Source of the DNA: JADJEI01 sp035328465
GTDB taxonomy: Bacteria; Bacteroidota; Ignavibacteria; Ignavibacteriales; Ignavibacteriaceae
Length of the DNA: 31,863 nucleotides
NCBI GenBank assembly: GCA_035328465.1
Contig: DAOLIQ010000032.1
Coordinates: forward strand, 1-31,863
Direction of reading: 5' to 3'
Made by a program: the position numbers and the translations under genes. Below, in pieces: positions 1 to 8,833 of this stretch. Under the pieces are notes generated by a model that was given only the letters and a program-made list of their open reading frames with translations, had not been told where the DNA came from and searched no databases. Within the stretch, counting starts at the first letter, position 1; each line of letters begins with the position of its first letter.

Positions 1-697
1 AACTCTTTGGTTCGGTGGTAGTACCAAAACCGGGAATGAAACCAACTACCTGCCATTCCGATTGACCTTTGACGTTTGACGTTTCACTCCTCTGCAATTC
101 ATACCCGCTGTTATTAGTCTCCGTAGCAGTTTGCCAGTTGAGTGAAACAGAGTTTTGCTGTGCTGTTGCATTGAAGGCTGTTAGTTCAACGGGGACAATA
201 TGCTCAACAATATGAATCGGAGTGTTATCACTAAAATTCCATTTGTCAAACGAATTAGGAATTCCATCATCATTCACACTGTTGCCAACTGCATACAGTG
301 TATCAAATCCTAATGTCATGGGGGCGGTATAATTGAAATCCCAATAAACTGTATCGTTCACAAATGCTTTTGGCTGCGTATGGGTTAACTCATCATTTAG
401 AATCCATACTGATCCGTCAACGGGTGCGAGATCTCCAAACATTGCGGCAACGTCAAAACCGCCTTCGACTGCAGCACCGCCGGAAATATAAATTCTAAAA
501 ATTTCACTTTGACCGGCTTCAACGGAATCGGGACCTTCGAACCAAACACTAACTGTTGGTTCGGGAGAAAAATTATGGCAAGCACAACCTGCACCGCCTG
601 TTAACTTTGTAACGCCGGTTATGCCTGTTGGATATGGGGCTCCTCCTATTACCAGAAGGGAAAAAAAGATAACGATCAGTAAAATATTTATTTTCAT
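1..697 (-). CDS. Secreted choice-of-anchor-V-like protein, C-terminus beyond the window
   Basis: The reading frame is open from ATG at 697 (SD AGGAGC just upstream) to the window edge, so 232 residues are visible and the end is missing. Residues 1-20 form a signal peptide (MKINILLIVIFFSLLVIGG). A Gly/Thr-rich stretch with a CACH motif (C38, C40, H41) follows. Next is a beta-rich domain of the kind called choice-of-anchor V, a reelin-like secreted domain that normally carries a CxxCH-like signature near its start. From about residue 170 it has the same Ig/Fn3-like linker (VPVELTAFNA, LNWQTATETNNSGYEL) as the neighbouring gene at 768-2312, which ends in a T9SS sorting tail. A similar tail is therefore expected just outside the window. 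Family assignment is by recognition; the function is unknown, probably a cell-surface or secreted protein. Confidence 0.75.
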   Translation of the reverse strand, partial: MKINILLIVIFFSLLVIGGAPYPTGITGVTKLTGGAGCACHNFSPEPTVSVWFEGPDSVEAGQSEIFRIYISGGAAVEGGFDVAAMFGDLAPVDGSVWILNDELTHTQPKAFVNDTVYWDFNYTAPMTLGFDTLYAVGNSVNDDGIPNSFDKWNFSDNTPIHIVEHIVPVELTAFNATAQQNSVSLNWQTATETNNSGYELQRSETSNVKGQSEWQVVGFIPGFGTTTEPKS

Positions 698-707
698 TAA
701 GCTCCTT

Positions 708-739
708 TTAAAAAAAGAGGGAAGCAATGTGCATCCCTC
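708..739 (-). terminator. Intrinsic terminator after the propeller gene
   Basis: Minus-strand transcripts leaving the gene at 768-2312 meet a hairpin: GAGGGA (717-722 on plus) pairs with TCCCTC (734-739), with an inner GC/GC pair and an AATGT loop. A run of seven U follows at once (A-run at 710-716 on plus). Stem plus U-run is the classic Rho-independent form. It lies only about 10 bp upstream of the Shine-Dalgarno of the next gene, so that gene probably has little read-through expression or depends on it. Confidence 0.8.
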
Positions 740-767
740 GTTAATGAATTATTTAGTTGACCTAAAA

Positions 768-2312
768 TTATTTTAGCAATGTCATTTTTCTTGAAGCAGA
801 ATAGACACTGCCGTTTATTCCAGTAGCTTCCAATACATAAACATAAACGCCGCTTGAAAGATTTTCGGCGTTGAAGTTTACTTCATTTATTCCAGCAGAA
901 AAATCTGTGTTTGTAACTTCAGAAACCATTTGTCCTAAAAGATTATAAACGGAAATTTTTACTCTGCTGTTTTCAGGTAAAGTAAATTTAATTGAAGTGG
1001 TTGGATTGAACGGATTAGGAAAATTCTGTGCAAGCTCAAATAAACTTGGGACACCGGCATCAACTTCAACGATATCGGAATATTCAAACTTGCCGTCAAA
1101 ATCTATTTGGCGAAGTCTGAAATATTGTTTGCCGGTAAAAGATTTTTCAATCGAATATGAATATGAATGAACCTCGGTTGAAGTGCCAAATCCGGGAACA
1201 TAACCGATCTTTGAAAACTCAACACCATCCTTGCTTTGTTCAATTTCAAATCCTTGATTATTAACTTCAGTAGCAGTTGTCCAGTTCAATTTAATATTAT
1301 CATTAATGACAGAAGCAGAAAATGAACTCAGCTCAACCGGAATGAATGAAGGCGAAAATAATTTATACAGTCCATCACCCTGGGCAGCGAAAACCGTAGA
1401 AGTATCAGCAATGTAAATCTGGTAATTACCAAAACTAATGGAGGTGGTAAACCAAGAAGCACCGTTATCTTTGCTGATATAAGCACCGCCGCAGGAATAA
1501 CAAGCACTGATGATATAGCTTCGAAGTTGAGGAGCAACGTGCACGCCCCACATATTATTTCCGTTGAAGAATGGAATTGATGTCCAACTCTGTCCATAGT
1601 TAGTTGATTCTAAAAAGCCGCCGCCACCTGACCACTTGGTAGCCCATGCTGTACCCGAGCCGCTTAAATCAACAGCAATTGTAGGAATTTCACCGGAAGT
1701 ATTAAAAACATTTGTCCACGTCAAACCGTAATCAGTGCTGCGAAAAATTCCTGTACCGTTATCACCGAGAAGAATAATACTTGTATCAGGGAATACTTCA
1801 ATATCGCAGGGGGTGGAAGTTCCAACAGAAGTTGAGATGGTTGACCAAGATGCACCAAAGTCAGTTGAGCGAATGAAGTTGCTGTTGCTCATTGTGTAAA
1901 TGGTATCGGGATGTGAAGGGTCGGGTGTCATCGGAATTCCAAAGAAAGAAAAGTTTAATCCATCAAGAACTATATTCCAGCTTGCACCATAATCTGTAGT
2001 TTTAAGTATTTTATCACTTGAAGCCTCAATAGCGACAAGCATCGTGCCGGGGATTCGATCATTCAAAATAATATTTTTAATTTCGGTTGCGCCTGGAACG
2101 TTTATTCCCATTTGAGTAAATGTTTCACCGCGGTCGGTACTTCTGTAAATTTTATTGTCCGATCCAAAATAGACATTATTGAAATTAGCTGACTCTACAT
2201 CAATAGGTCCTCCGAGGCTTGTACCTGATCGCTTAAGCTGCCAGGTGTAAGGCTGGGAAAAAACTATTGCTGAGGTGAGCAATACAAAACACAAAGTAAA
2301 AAAGGTTTTCAT
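768..2312 (-). CDS. Secreted beta-propeller (YCF48/sortilin-like) protein with T9SS type A sorting tail
   Basis: 514 residues. Residues 1-19 are a signal peptide ending at FSQ. Residues about 20-330 consist of repeated blades with the signature S-T-D-x-G-x-[ST]-[WF] (for example STDRGETF, TTDYGASW, STDFGASW, STDYGLTW, STNYGQSW, SKDNGASW), as in BNR/sortilin/YCF48-type propellers. Residues about 331-424 are an Ig/Fn3-like linker (PVELSSFSASV, LNWTTATEVNNQGFEIEQS). Residues about 427-514 are a T9SS type A sorting domain (LAQNFPNPFNPTTSIKF, YNLLGQMV, ending RKMTLLK). Such proteins cross the outer membrane by the type IX system and lose the tail. The ligand or activity is unknown. The start has AAAGGAA about 8 nt upstream, and an intrinsic terminator follows the stop. 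Confidence 0.9.
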   Translation of the reverse strand: MKTFFTLCFVLLTSAIVFSQPYTWQLKRSGTSLGGPIDVESANFNNVYFGSDNKIYRSTDRGETFTQMGINVPGATEIKNIILNDRIPGTMLVAIEASSDKILKTTDYGASWNIVLDGLNFSFFGIPMTPDPSHPDTIYTMSNSNFIRSTDFGASWSTISTSVGTSTPCDIEVFPDTSIILLGDNGTGIFRSTDYGLTWTNVFNTSGEIPTIAVDLSGSGTAWATKWSGGGGFLESTNYGQSWTSIPFFNGNNMWGVHVAPQLRSYIISACYSCGGAYISKDNGASWFTTSISFGNYQIYIADTSTVFAAQGDGLYKLFSPSFIPVELSSFSASVINDNIKLNWTTATEVNNQGFEIEQSKDGVEFSKIGYVPGFGTSTEVHSYSYSIEKSFTGKQYFRLRQIDFDGKFEYSDIVEVDAGVPSLFELAQNFPNPFNPTTSIKFTLPENSRVKISVYNLLGQMVSEVTNTDFSAGINEVNFNAENLSSGVYVYVLEATGINGSVYSASRKMTLLK

Positions 2313-2543
2313 TAAGACATTCCTTTAAATTATGAGGATTTAATAAATGATGATTAGATATTGGGTTTAACATAATTATTTATTGGCTAAATGAAAAATA
2401 ATATTAAGCTCTAATTAAATTTTATCGGTTTCAAATTTTAAATATTGATAGACAAGAAAATTGCTTTAAATGAATTTGGTTTGATAAAAGAAAAATCTCT
2501 AAGTTTATTTCCAAAAAAATATTATTTACTAATCTATCAGAAT

Positions 2544-3260
2544 ATGAATCTTCACACACTTGTTTTTGCTGCACATCCCGATGATGCCGAACTCTCAATG
2601 GGTGGAACTATCGCCAAGCTAACGTTTTCAAATCTTAAAGTTGGAATAATTGATCTCACAAGAGGGGAATTAGGAACACGTGGAACTCCGGAAACTCGTC
2701 AGAAAGAAGCATTCCAGGCTGCGATAATTCTTAAGTCTGCTTTGAGGGAAAATCTTTTAATGCCTGACGGAAACATCCAGCGCAAAAAAGAAAACCTGAT
2801 GAAAGTAATAATGGCGATCAGGAAGTATAGACCAAAAATTATTTTTGCTCCTTACTTCAACGACCGGCATCCCGATCATATTGATGCAAGTAAACTTGTT
2901 AAAGAAGCGATGTTCGCCTCCGGCTTAGCGAAGATTAAAACATTTGATAAAGAAGTTCCTCAGGAAGCCTATAGACCGTTAAAATTATTTTATTATATGC
3001 AGACTTATACTTTCGAACCGAGTTTTATTGTTGATATCAGTTCGACTTTTGAAACTAAGATGAAAGCCGTAAAAAGCTATTCATCACAATTTCATGATGC
3101 TAAAAGCAAGGAACCAGAAACATTTATTAGCGAACCTGAATTTTTAGATTATGTAGAAGCGAGGGGAAAGTTTTATGGATTTCAAATCGGCAAGCATTAC
3201 GGCGAACCGTTCTTTTGTGAAGAAAAAATTGAATTGGACTTAGTAAATTTATTGCGCTGA
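2544..3260 (+). CDS. bshB1: BshB1-type bacillithiol biosynthesis deacetylase (LmbE family)
   Basis: 238 residues from ATG at 2544. An in-frame ATG at 2445 would add 33 residues that do not match the family, whose members start just before the AHPDD motif. LmbE/PIG-L zinc amidohydrolase features are visible: AHPDDAE (zinc ligands and catalytic Asp) near residues 10-16 and the distal DRHPDH histidines near residue 110. The motifs LTRGELGTRGT and YSSQF, together with the C-terminal FYGFQIGKHYGEPF, match BshB1, which removes the acetyl group from GlcNAc-malate to give GlcN-malate in bacillithiol synthesis. Related LmbE enzymes can also act on mycothiol-like conjugates. No bshA or bshC is in the window. 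The Shine-Dalgarno is weak. The last 12 bases overlap the end of the convergent kinase gene. Confidence 0.88.
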   Translation: MNLHTLVFAAHPDDAELSMGGTIAKLTFSNLKVGIIDLTRGELGTRGTPETRQKEAFQAAIILKSALRENLLMPDGNIQRKKENLMKVIMAIRKYRPKIIFAPYFNDRHPDHIDASKLVKEAMFASGLAKIKTFDKEVPQEAYRPLKLFYYMQTYTFEPSFIVDISSTFETKMKAVKSYSSQFHDAKSKEPETFISEPEFLDYVEARGKFYGFQIGKHYGEPFFCEEKIELDLVNLLR

Positions 3261-4322
3261 TGGCAATACAATAATTATTTCTGTTCTTTCTCCATAAATA
3301 CTATTTATTAAAAATTGACCACCGTACATTTCGGTTAGCTTTTTTGAAATAATCAAACCCAACCCCGCCCCTTGCTGTTCATAATTGTCTCTTTCAAATT
3401 GAATATATGCACCCACTTGCGAAATTTGCTCGGCGGTAAATCCTCTTCCGTTATCCGAAATTATTAGGTAATATTTATTGTTGTCATTATAGCCATTCAC
3501 AACAACCTTACTGCCGGCTAATGAAAATTTAAAAGCATTATCAATTAATTCTTCGATGATTAGTGAAAGGTCATTCGGCGAAATCGCCACATTTGATTTT
3601 TCCATTTTTATTGTAATATCTGTCGCACGGTTATATTGTTCAGCAGTTTTTTCAACTATGCTTTTAATTAATGATATGCTGAGAGGAACAAAAGCAGAAT
3701 TTAATTTTTCGGAATCTTTAGATAATATCTCAAGTTTTGTGTAAGTGATAAAATTTCTTATTAAATGATTTAACCTTAAACCTGCTTGATAAATGGATTT
3801 TGCAAATTCAAAATTTTCATGTTCATCGGGGCTGGTAAATCTATCCATCATTATTTGTGAGTAGCCTATAATAGAAACAAGCGGAGTGCGAAGTTCATGC
3901 GGAAGTGCTTTTGCAATGCTGCTTCTTATCTGCTCGATTTTTTGTTGACTGACTTCGTTTCTACTTAACCTTGATTTTATTGAGGCGATCAGTTCGTCCG
4001 GTAGAAAAGGTTTTGCAATATAGTCATCAGCTCCAAGATTCATTCCGGCTCGCACATCTTTACTGTCGGCGAGCGCACTTAAAAATATTACAGGAATTGA
4101 GGCGGTAATATTATCTTTTCTTACTTCCTGCAAAACTTTATAACCGTTCAAACCGGGCATTTTAATATCACAAAGAATTAGGTCGGGTAAATATTTTTTT
4201 GCCGCTGCTATCCCTGCCCTTCCATTCTCAGCTTGATAGCACTCAAATTCCTCTTCCGTTAATAGTTCTACGATTGACTCCCTAATTAATTTTTCGTCTT
4301 CAACAATTAAAATTTTCTGCAT
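3249..4322 (-). CDS. Orphan hybrid: N-terminal receiver fused to histidine kinase
   Basis: 357 residues. Residues 1-120 form a CheY-like receiver (acidic EDE near the start, phospho-acceptor D52 in LCDIKMPG, conserved K104 in AKPF). Residues about 135-200 are a HisKA dimerisation domain with phospho-acceptor H142 in PHELRTPL. Residues 250-355 are an HATPase_c domain with N-box N262, the D290-N-G-R-G box and a GAGLGL G2 box. There is no transmembrane segment, so it is cytoplasmic. A receiver placed ahead of the kinase implies that it takes phosphate from, or is modulated by, another kinase. No output regulator is adjacent: it sits between a LolA-like gene and convergent bshB1. The signal and target are unknown. 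Confidence 0.88.
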   Translation of the reverse strand: MQKILIVEDEKLIRESIVELLTEEEFECYQAENGRAGIAAAKKYLPDLILCDIKMPGLNGYKVLQEVRKDNITASIPVIFLSALADSKDVRAGMNLGADDYIAKPFLPDELIASIKSRLSRNEVSQQKIEQIRSSIAKALPHELRTPLVSIIGYSQIMMDRFTSPDEHENFEFAKSIYQAGLRLNHLIRNFITYTKLEILSKDSEKLNSAFVPLSISLIKSIVEKTAEQYNRATDITIKMEKSNVAISPNDLSLIIEELIDNAFKFSLAGSKVVVNGYNDNNKYYLIISDNGRGFTAEQISQVGAYIQFERDNYEQQGAGLGLIISKKLTEMYGGQFLINSIYGERTEIIIVLPSAQ

Positions 4323-4417
4323 AAAAACTTTTTCTATATTTTAAATGAAATGAAAAAAGTGAACAGATTTTCAAAAGCAATTTATTTCTTGTATTGAATA
4401 TAAAATATTTTTTAGTT

Positions 4418-5131
4418 CTATTTCAAAAGAGATTCTTTACTAAAAATGCTGTCAGGAAAAGCTAAATCAAACTCGATCTTCGACAGTTTTAATTCTTCAC
4501 TAAAATTTCCCAACTCAGTTTTAATCTTGTTTGGAAAGGGAATGCCATCGTAAAGTTTGTAATCGGAGTATTGAGTTTTTGTTTCAACTATTAATACTCC
4601 GTCCGTTTGGCTTTGAACTATTCTGTCAATGAGGTAAGTCTTCGCATCAAGATAAATATTTGCTTCATCCCCATTAGGTTTTGTGCATTTAATTCGATAA
4701 AAATCTTTTTTGTTTATTTTTTCTTTTCCAATTAATTCTAAATTATGCTGCTTTTCTTTATAGCAGAAAAAATATCCATCAAGATCAGCTTTAAAAATCA
4801 GTTGATCTTTTTCATAAGGACTTACCTCTTTGAGGTTTTTGGAATTCAAATCATATTGCCAAACATCTTTATCCTTAACCAAAGTAATCAGATTTTGTTC
4901 AACAGTATACTTTTCAATTCGCATCAGATTATTTCTTTTGTGGAAGATGATTAATCTCCCCTCATCCTTAGCGGATTTAATTTTATACTCTAACCGCAGA
5001 GTTTGGACTTTATTAAACTTATCTTGTTTTACAGCATCAAACTGAAGGTCTATTATTTCATCAAGAGTTTGTGGAATAATAAAAGATAAGTTAAAAAGCA
5101 GAACGATGAGGAACAGAAATATAGTTTTCAT
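4418..5131 (-). CDS. LolA-like periplasmic outer-membrane lipoprotein-sorting protein
   Basis: 237 residues from ATG at 5131, chosen because GGAGGA lies 6 nt upstream and the new N-terminus is a clean signal peptide (MKTIFLFLIVLLFNLSFIIPQ). A longer reading from 5281 lacks such support. The mature part alternates short beta strands, as in the half-barrel of the LolA/LolB-like fold (COG2834). Recognisable parts are RLEYKIKS, GRLIIFHKRNNLMRIEKY, VWQYDLNSK, IYLDAKTYLIDRIVQ and a C-terminal GIPFPNKI segment. LolA carries lipoproteins across the periplasm, but many COG2834 members have no proven cargo. The assignment rests on fold-like features, so a specialised lipid- or substrate-binding role is possible. 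It stands alone, divergent from the large propeller gene at 5438. Confidence 0.65.
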   Translation of the reverse strand: MKTIFLFLIVLLFNLSFIIPQTLDEIIDLQFDAVKQDKFNKVQTLRLEYKIKSAKDEGRLIIFHKRNNLMRIEKYTVEQNLITLVKDKDVWQYDLNSKNLKEVSPYEKDQLIFKADLDGYFFCYKEKQHNLELIGKEKINKKDFYRIKCTKPNGDEANIYLDAKTYLIDRIVQSQTDGVLIVETKTQYSDYKLYDGIPFPNKIKTELGNFSEELKLSKIEFDLAFPDSIFSKESLLK

Positions 5132-5437
5132 TTTATCCTCCGAAAAAGAATAATTGATTGATGTCAAAAACAGATATGGATACATTAGTCGGTAGGAAGG
5201 GGGAGACAGGTAAATGCACAGAATTAAGACAAGCAAGAGCATATCGAACATGCATCGAACAAACTCCTTATTGTTGATCAAAACTTATTAAATTATTTTG
5301 ACGATAGCAATTACAAACTTTCTCATTCGTGACAATTTAATTGTAACAAAAAGACATTTTCTCTAATTTTCACTAAGATAAATCTGTATTTGTTATTAAG
5401 TCAAAAATATTTCACTTACTATTTAATCAGGTGGTTT
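5132..5437. other. Divergent intergenic region between the LolA-like gene and the large propeller gene
   Basis: About 306 bases between two divergent start codons. Next to the left gene is its strong GGAGGA site; next to the right gene is AGGTGG ahead of ATG 5438. Both reading frames stay open upstream of these starts (to 5281 and 5390), but the extra residues look unlike protein N-termini. The region must hold both promoters. It is very AT-rich and I could not assign boxes with confidence. Confidence 0.5.
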
Positions 5438-8400
5438 ATGCGATTCAAATTTTCCGTATTAATTGTTTTAGTAATATTCACAAGTTTTTTTTCTTTTCCG
5501 CAAAATTTCGATACAACTTCTTCAAAGGATAAATTTTCAACTTCCACATTTAACGGATTAAAATTCCGATTGCTTGGTTCTGCCTCCACCTCAGGTAGAG
5601 TGACGGACTTTGCAGTTAATCCAAATAACTTCGATGAATTTTATGTCGGAGTAGCTTGCGGAAATGTTTGGAAAACAACCAATCTTGGAACAACGTGGGA
5701 ACCGATATTCGATAATTATGGTTCGTTTTCAATTGGCTGTATTACAATTGATCCTACAAACACAAATGTTGTGTACGTTGGAACCGGAGAAAACAATTCT
5801 CAGCGAAGTGTTTCGTGGGGTGATGGAATATATCGCAGTGAAGACGGCGGGAAAAGTTTTAAAAATATTGGGCTGAAAAAATCCGAACACATCGCTAAAA
5901 TATTAATTGATCCACGAGATAATAAAGTTATTTACGTTGCCGCTCAAGGACCGCTTTGGGGCCCGGGCGGTGATCGCGGTTTATTTAAATCAACTGATTA
6001 TGGTGCAACATGGGATTCTGTTTTATACATAAGTCCTAATACGGGAGTAACAGATGTGGTGATGGATACTCGCAATCCTGATGTGCTTTACGCTGCAACT
6101 TATCAAAGAAGAAGGCACGTATGGACACTATTAAATGGTGGTCCCGAAAGTGCAGTTTATAAATCCACTGATGCCGGAAAAACATGGAACAAACTTACTA
6201 ACGGTTTGCCTTCCGGTGATGTTGGTAGAATTGGATTAGCAATCTCTCCAATTAATCCTGATTATGTTTATGCAATTATTGAAGCAGCAAATGACGGGGG
6301 CGGTTTCTTCCGCACTACTAACCGCGGAGCAACATGGGAAAAAATGGGTAGCTATGTGGTCTCAAGTGCTCAATATTATTCCGAAATATTTTGCGACCCA
6401 CTAAATGTTGATAAAGTTTTTATACTTGATACATTTTCATCTTACACAACCGACGGCGGTAAGACTTATCAACCAATTGGAAACAACAAGCGACATGTTG
6501 ATGATCATGCTTTTTGGATAAATCCACACAACACAAATAATTTTATGATTGGCTGTGATGGCGGCGTTTACATCACTTATGACCACGCAAAAAATTGGCG
6601 ATTCGTTGATAATCTCCCAATAACTCAATTCTATAGAGTAAGCGTTGATAACAACGAACCATTTTATAGAGTCATGGGGGGAACACAAGATAATGCAAGT
6701 ATGATAGTTCCTTCTCAAACTATTAACGAGGAGGGAATTGTAAATGCAGACTGGATTCCACTCGTCGGCGGTGATGGTTATGAGGCGGTTGCTGATCCTT
6801 CTAACTCAAATATAATTTATTGTGAATGGCAGTACGGAGGATTGACTCGGTATGACATGCAAAGCGGAGAAATGCTGAGCATTAAACCGCAAGAAAAAAA
6901 AGGTAATGCACCTTACCGCTGGAATTGGGACACTCCTCTTATCGTTAGTCCTCACAGCAAAACTAGAATTTATACTGCAGCAAATAAAGTTTTTCGCAGT
7001 GATGACCGCGGCGATACCTGGCAGGTTATCAGTGAAGATTTAACCGCTCAAATAGATAGAAATAAATTACCTGTTATGGATAAAATTTGGAGTGTTGACG
7101 CAGTTGCAAAAAACGCTTCAACGTCTTTCTACGGTAATATTGTTTCACTTACTGAATCTCCCCTTGTTGAAGGTTTGATTTATGCCGGTACAGACGATGG
7201 ACTAATTCAAGTGACTGAGGATGGGGGCAAAAACTGGAGAAAGATTGAATCATTTCCAGGCATTCCAAAAAATACTTACGTAAGCTGTTTGTATGCTTCG
7301 CAGCATGATGCAAATACGGTTTATGCCTCTTTTGATAATCATAAATTAGCCGATTTCAAACCTTATATACTTATAAGTAAAGACCGAGGTAAAAGCTGGG
7401 AACCAATCACAGGCAATTTGAAAGAGCCACAAGTGATTTACTCAATTGTACAGGATCATATTAATTCCGAAATGCTTTTTATCGGAACTGAATATGGCGT
7501 TTTCTTTACGAATGATGGCGGGAAAAAATGGATACAGCTAAAAGGAAATTTACCGACAATAGCTGTGCGCGATCTCGATATTCAAAAAAGAGAAAACGAT
7601 TTAGTGCTTGGTACATTCGGCAGAGGATTTTACGTGCTCGATAATTACTCACCATTACGTGATGTTTCCGAAAAAATCCTGACCGATGAAAACTACAAAC
7701 TCTTTCCTGTTAAAGATGCTTTGATGTTTGTTAAACGCAGTGCAACGTTCGGCTCTTACGGCTCCGGATTTTACAAAGCAGACAACCCGCCCTTCGGTGC
7801 AACTTTTACTTATTATATTAAAGAAGTTCCTAAGACAAAAAGAGAACAGCGGCAGGAAAAGGAAAAAGATTTAATTAAAAAGAACGAACCTGTGTATTAT
7901 CCAACGTGGGACGAACTACGCACCGAAGACAATGAGGAAAAACCTTTTTTGCTTTTCACTATTTATGATGATGCCGGAAATGTAATTCGAAAATTAAAGT
8001 CCAATGTTTCTGCCGGTATAAATCGCTTTACCTGGGATCTTCGTTATGCTTCAACAAATCCTGTTAAAAAAGCTGCCGACGAAAATGCAAGCGGTTATCC
8101 TGTGATGCCTGGTAAATACAAAGTAACAATGTCAATCAGTGTTGATGGAGTATTAACTCAGGTTGCTGGTCCAGTCGAATTCGAAGCAAAAGTATTAAAC
8201 AACGTTACTCTTCCCGCTGTAGATAGAAGTGAACTTGTGGCATTCCAGAAAAAAGTAAGTGAACTTAATCGAGCAGTTGATGCTTCGATTGAAGTTGTAA
8301 ATGATTTAAGATCAAAAATTGAAATTATTAAAACTGCACTGAAACAAACTCCCAAAGCGCCGCAAAAGTTAATGGACGACGCAAACTTAATTGCAGATAA

Positions 8401-8695
8401 AAGTCGTGATATTTACAAACTTTTAGTTGATGATGAAACCTTAAGCAAGCGTAACGAACCAACACCTCCAACAATTGCTGGGAGGCTGGGGGAAGTTACC
8501 TGGGGAATGTGGCAGACTACTTCTGCACCAACCAATTCGTACAAAGAAAATTATAGAATAGCTTCCGAAGAATTCAAGCCGATATTAAATGAATTGAAAC
8601 AAATTTTAGAAGTTGATTTAAAGAATCTTGAATACGAAATGGATAACCTTAGTGCTCCATGGACTCCGGGAAGAGTTCCGGATTGGAAGGAGTGA
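5438..8695 (+). CDS. Large secreted VPS10/sortilin-like beta-propeller protein
   Basis: 1085 residues from ATG at 5438, chosen over an in-frame codon at 5390 because AGGTGG sits 4 nt upstream and the product then opens with a signal peptide (MRFKFSVLIVLVIFTSFFSFPQ). Residues about 30-740 hold two sets of BNR-type blades (KTTNLGTTWEP, RSEDGGKSF, KSTDYGATW, KSTDAGKTW, RTTNRGATW, RSDDRGDTW, VTEDGGKNW, SKDRGKSWEP, TNDGGKKW), as in the ~1000-residue VPS10/glycosyl-hydrolase-like proteins common in Bacteroidota. A FlgD-like Ig module follows (FTIYDDAGNVIRKLK, AGINRFTWDLRY), then a helical C-terminal region of about 150 residues. Unlike the propeller protein at 768-2312 it has no T9SS tail. These proteins are often annotated glycosyl hydrolases, but I see nothing that proves catalysis. 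Probable periplasmic or outer-surface location. Confidence 0.88.
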   Translation: MRFKFSVLIVLVIFTSFFSFPQNFDTTSSKDKFSTSTFNGLKFRLLGSASTSGRVTDFAVNPNNFDEFYVGVACGNVWKTTNLGTTWEPIFDNYGSFSIGCITIDPTNTNVVYVGTGENNSQRSVSWGDGIYRSEDGGKSFKNIGLKKSEHIAKILIDPRDNKVIYVAAQGPLWGPGGDRGLFKSTDYGATWDSVLYISPNTGVTDVVMDTRNPDVLYAATYQRRRHVWTLLNGGPESAVYKSTDAGKTWNKLTNGLPSGDVGRIGLAISPINPDYVYAIIEAANDGGGFFRTTNRGATWEKMGSYVVSSAQYYSEIFCDPLNVDKVFILDTFSSYTTDGGKTYQPIGNNKRHVDDHAFWINPHNTNNFMIGCDGGVYITYDHAKNWRFVDNLPITQFYRVSVDNNEPFYRVMGGTQDNASMIVPSQTINEEGIVNADWIPLVGGDGYEAVADPSNSNIIYCEWQYGGLTRYDMQSGEMLSIKPQEKKGNAPYRWNWDTPLIVSPHSKTRIYTAANKVFRSDDRGDTWQVISEDLTAQIDRNKLPVMDKIWSVDAVAKNASTSFYGNIVSLTESPLVEGLIYAGTDDGLIQVTEDGGKNWRKIESFPGIPKNTYVSCLYASQHDANTVYASFDNHKLADFKPYILISKDRGKSWEPITGNLKEPQVIYSIVQDHINSEMLFIGTEYGVFFTNDGGKKWIQLKGNLPTIAVRDLDIQKRENDLVLGTFGRGFYVLDNYSPLRDVSEKILTDENYKLFPVKDALMFVKRSATFGSYGSGFYKADNPPFGATFTYYIKEVPKTKREQRQEKEKDLIKKNEPVYYPTWDELRTEDNEEKPFLLFTIYDDAGNVIRKLKSNVSAGINRFTWDLRYASTNPVKKAADENASGYPVMPGKYKVTMSISVDGVLTQVAGPVEFEAKVLNNVTLPAVDRSELVAFQKKVSELNRAVDASIEVVNDLRSKIEIIKTALKQTPKAPQKLMDDANLIADKSRDIYKLLVDDETLSKRNEPTPPTIAGRLGEVTWGMWQTTSAPTNSYKENYRIASEEFKPILNELKQILEVDLKNLEYEMDNLSAPWTPGRVPDWKE

Positions 8696-8833
8696 ATCGG
8701 ATCAATTTCGATATTGAATTCGCTCGGACTAATATTTAGTTTAAGCGAGGAAAATACAAGCTGCCAGTTAAAATTCATCGATTGAATTTTATGAAGCATA
8801 TTTAAATTGATTCTTTAAATAAGGAAGAGTGAT

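Noticed and set aside
2445..2543. Upstream in-frame start that would lengthen bshB1 by 33 residues
   Set aside because: The extra residues look random and AT-driven, and the family begins just before the AHPDD motif at 2544.
5132..5281. In-frame extension of the LolA-like gene encoding a hydrophobic stretch
   Set aside because: The ATG at 5131 has an excellent GGAGGA site and a clean signal peptide; the extension has neither and would put two hydrophobic stretches in tandem.
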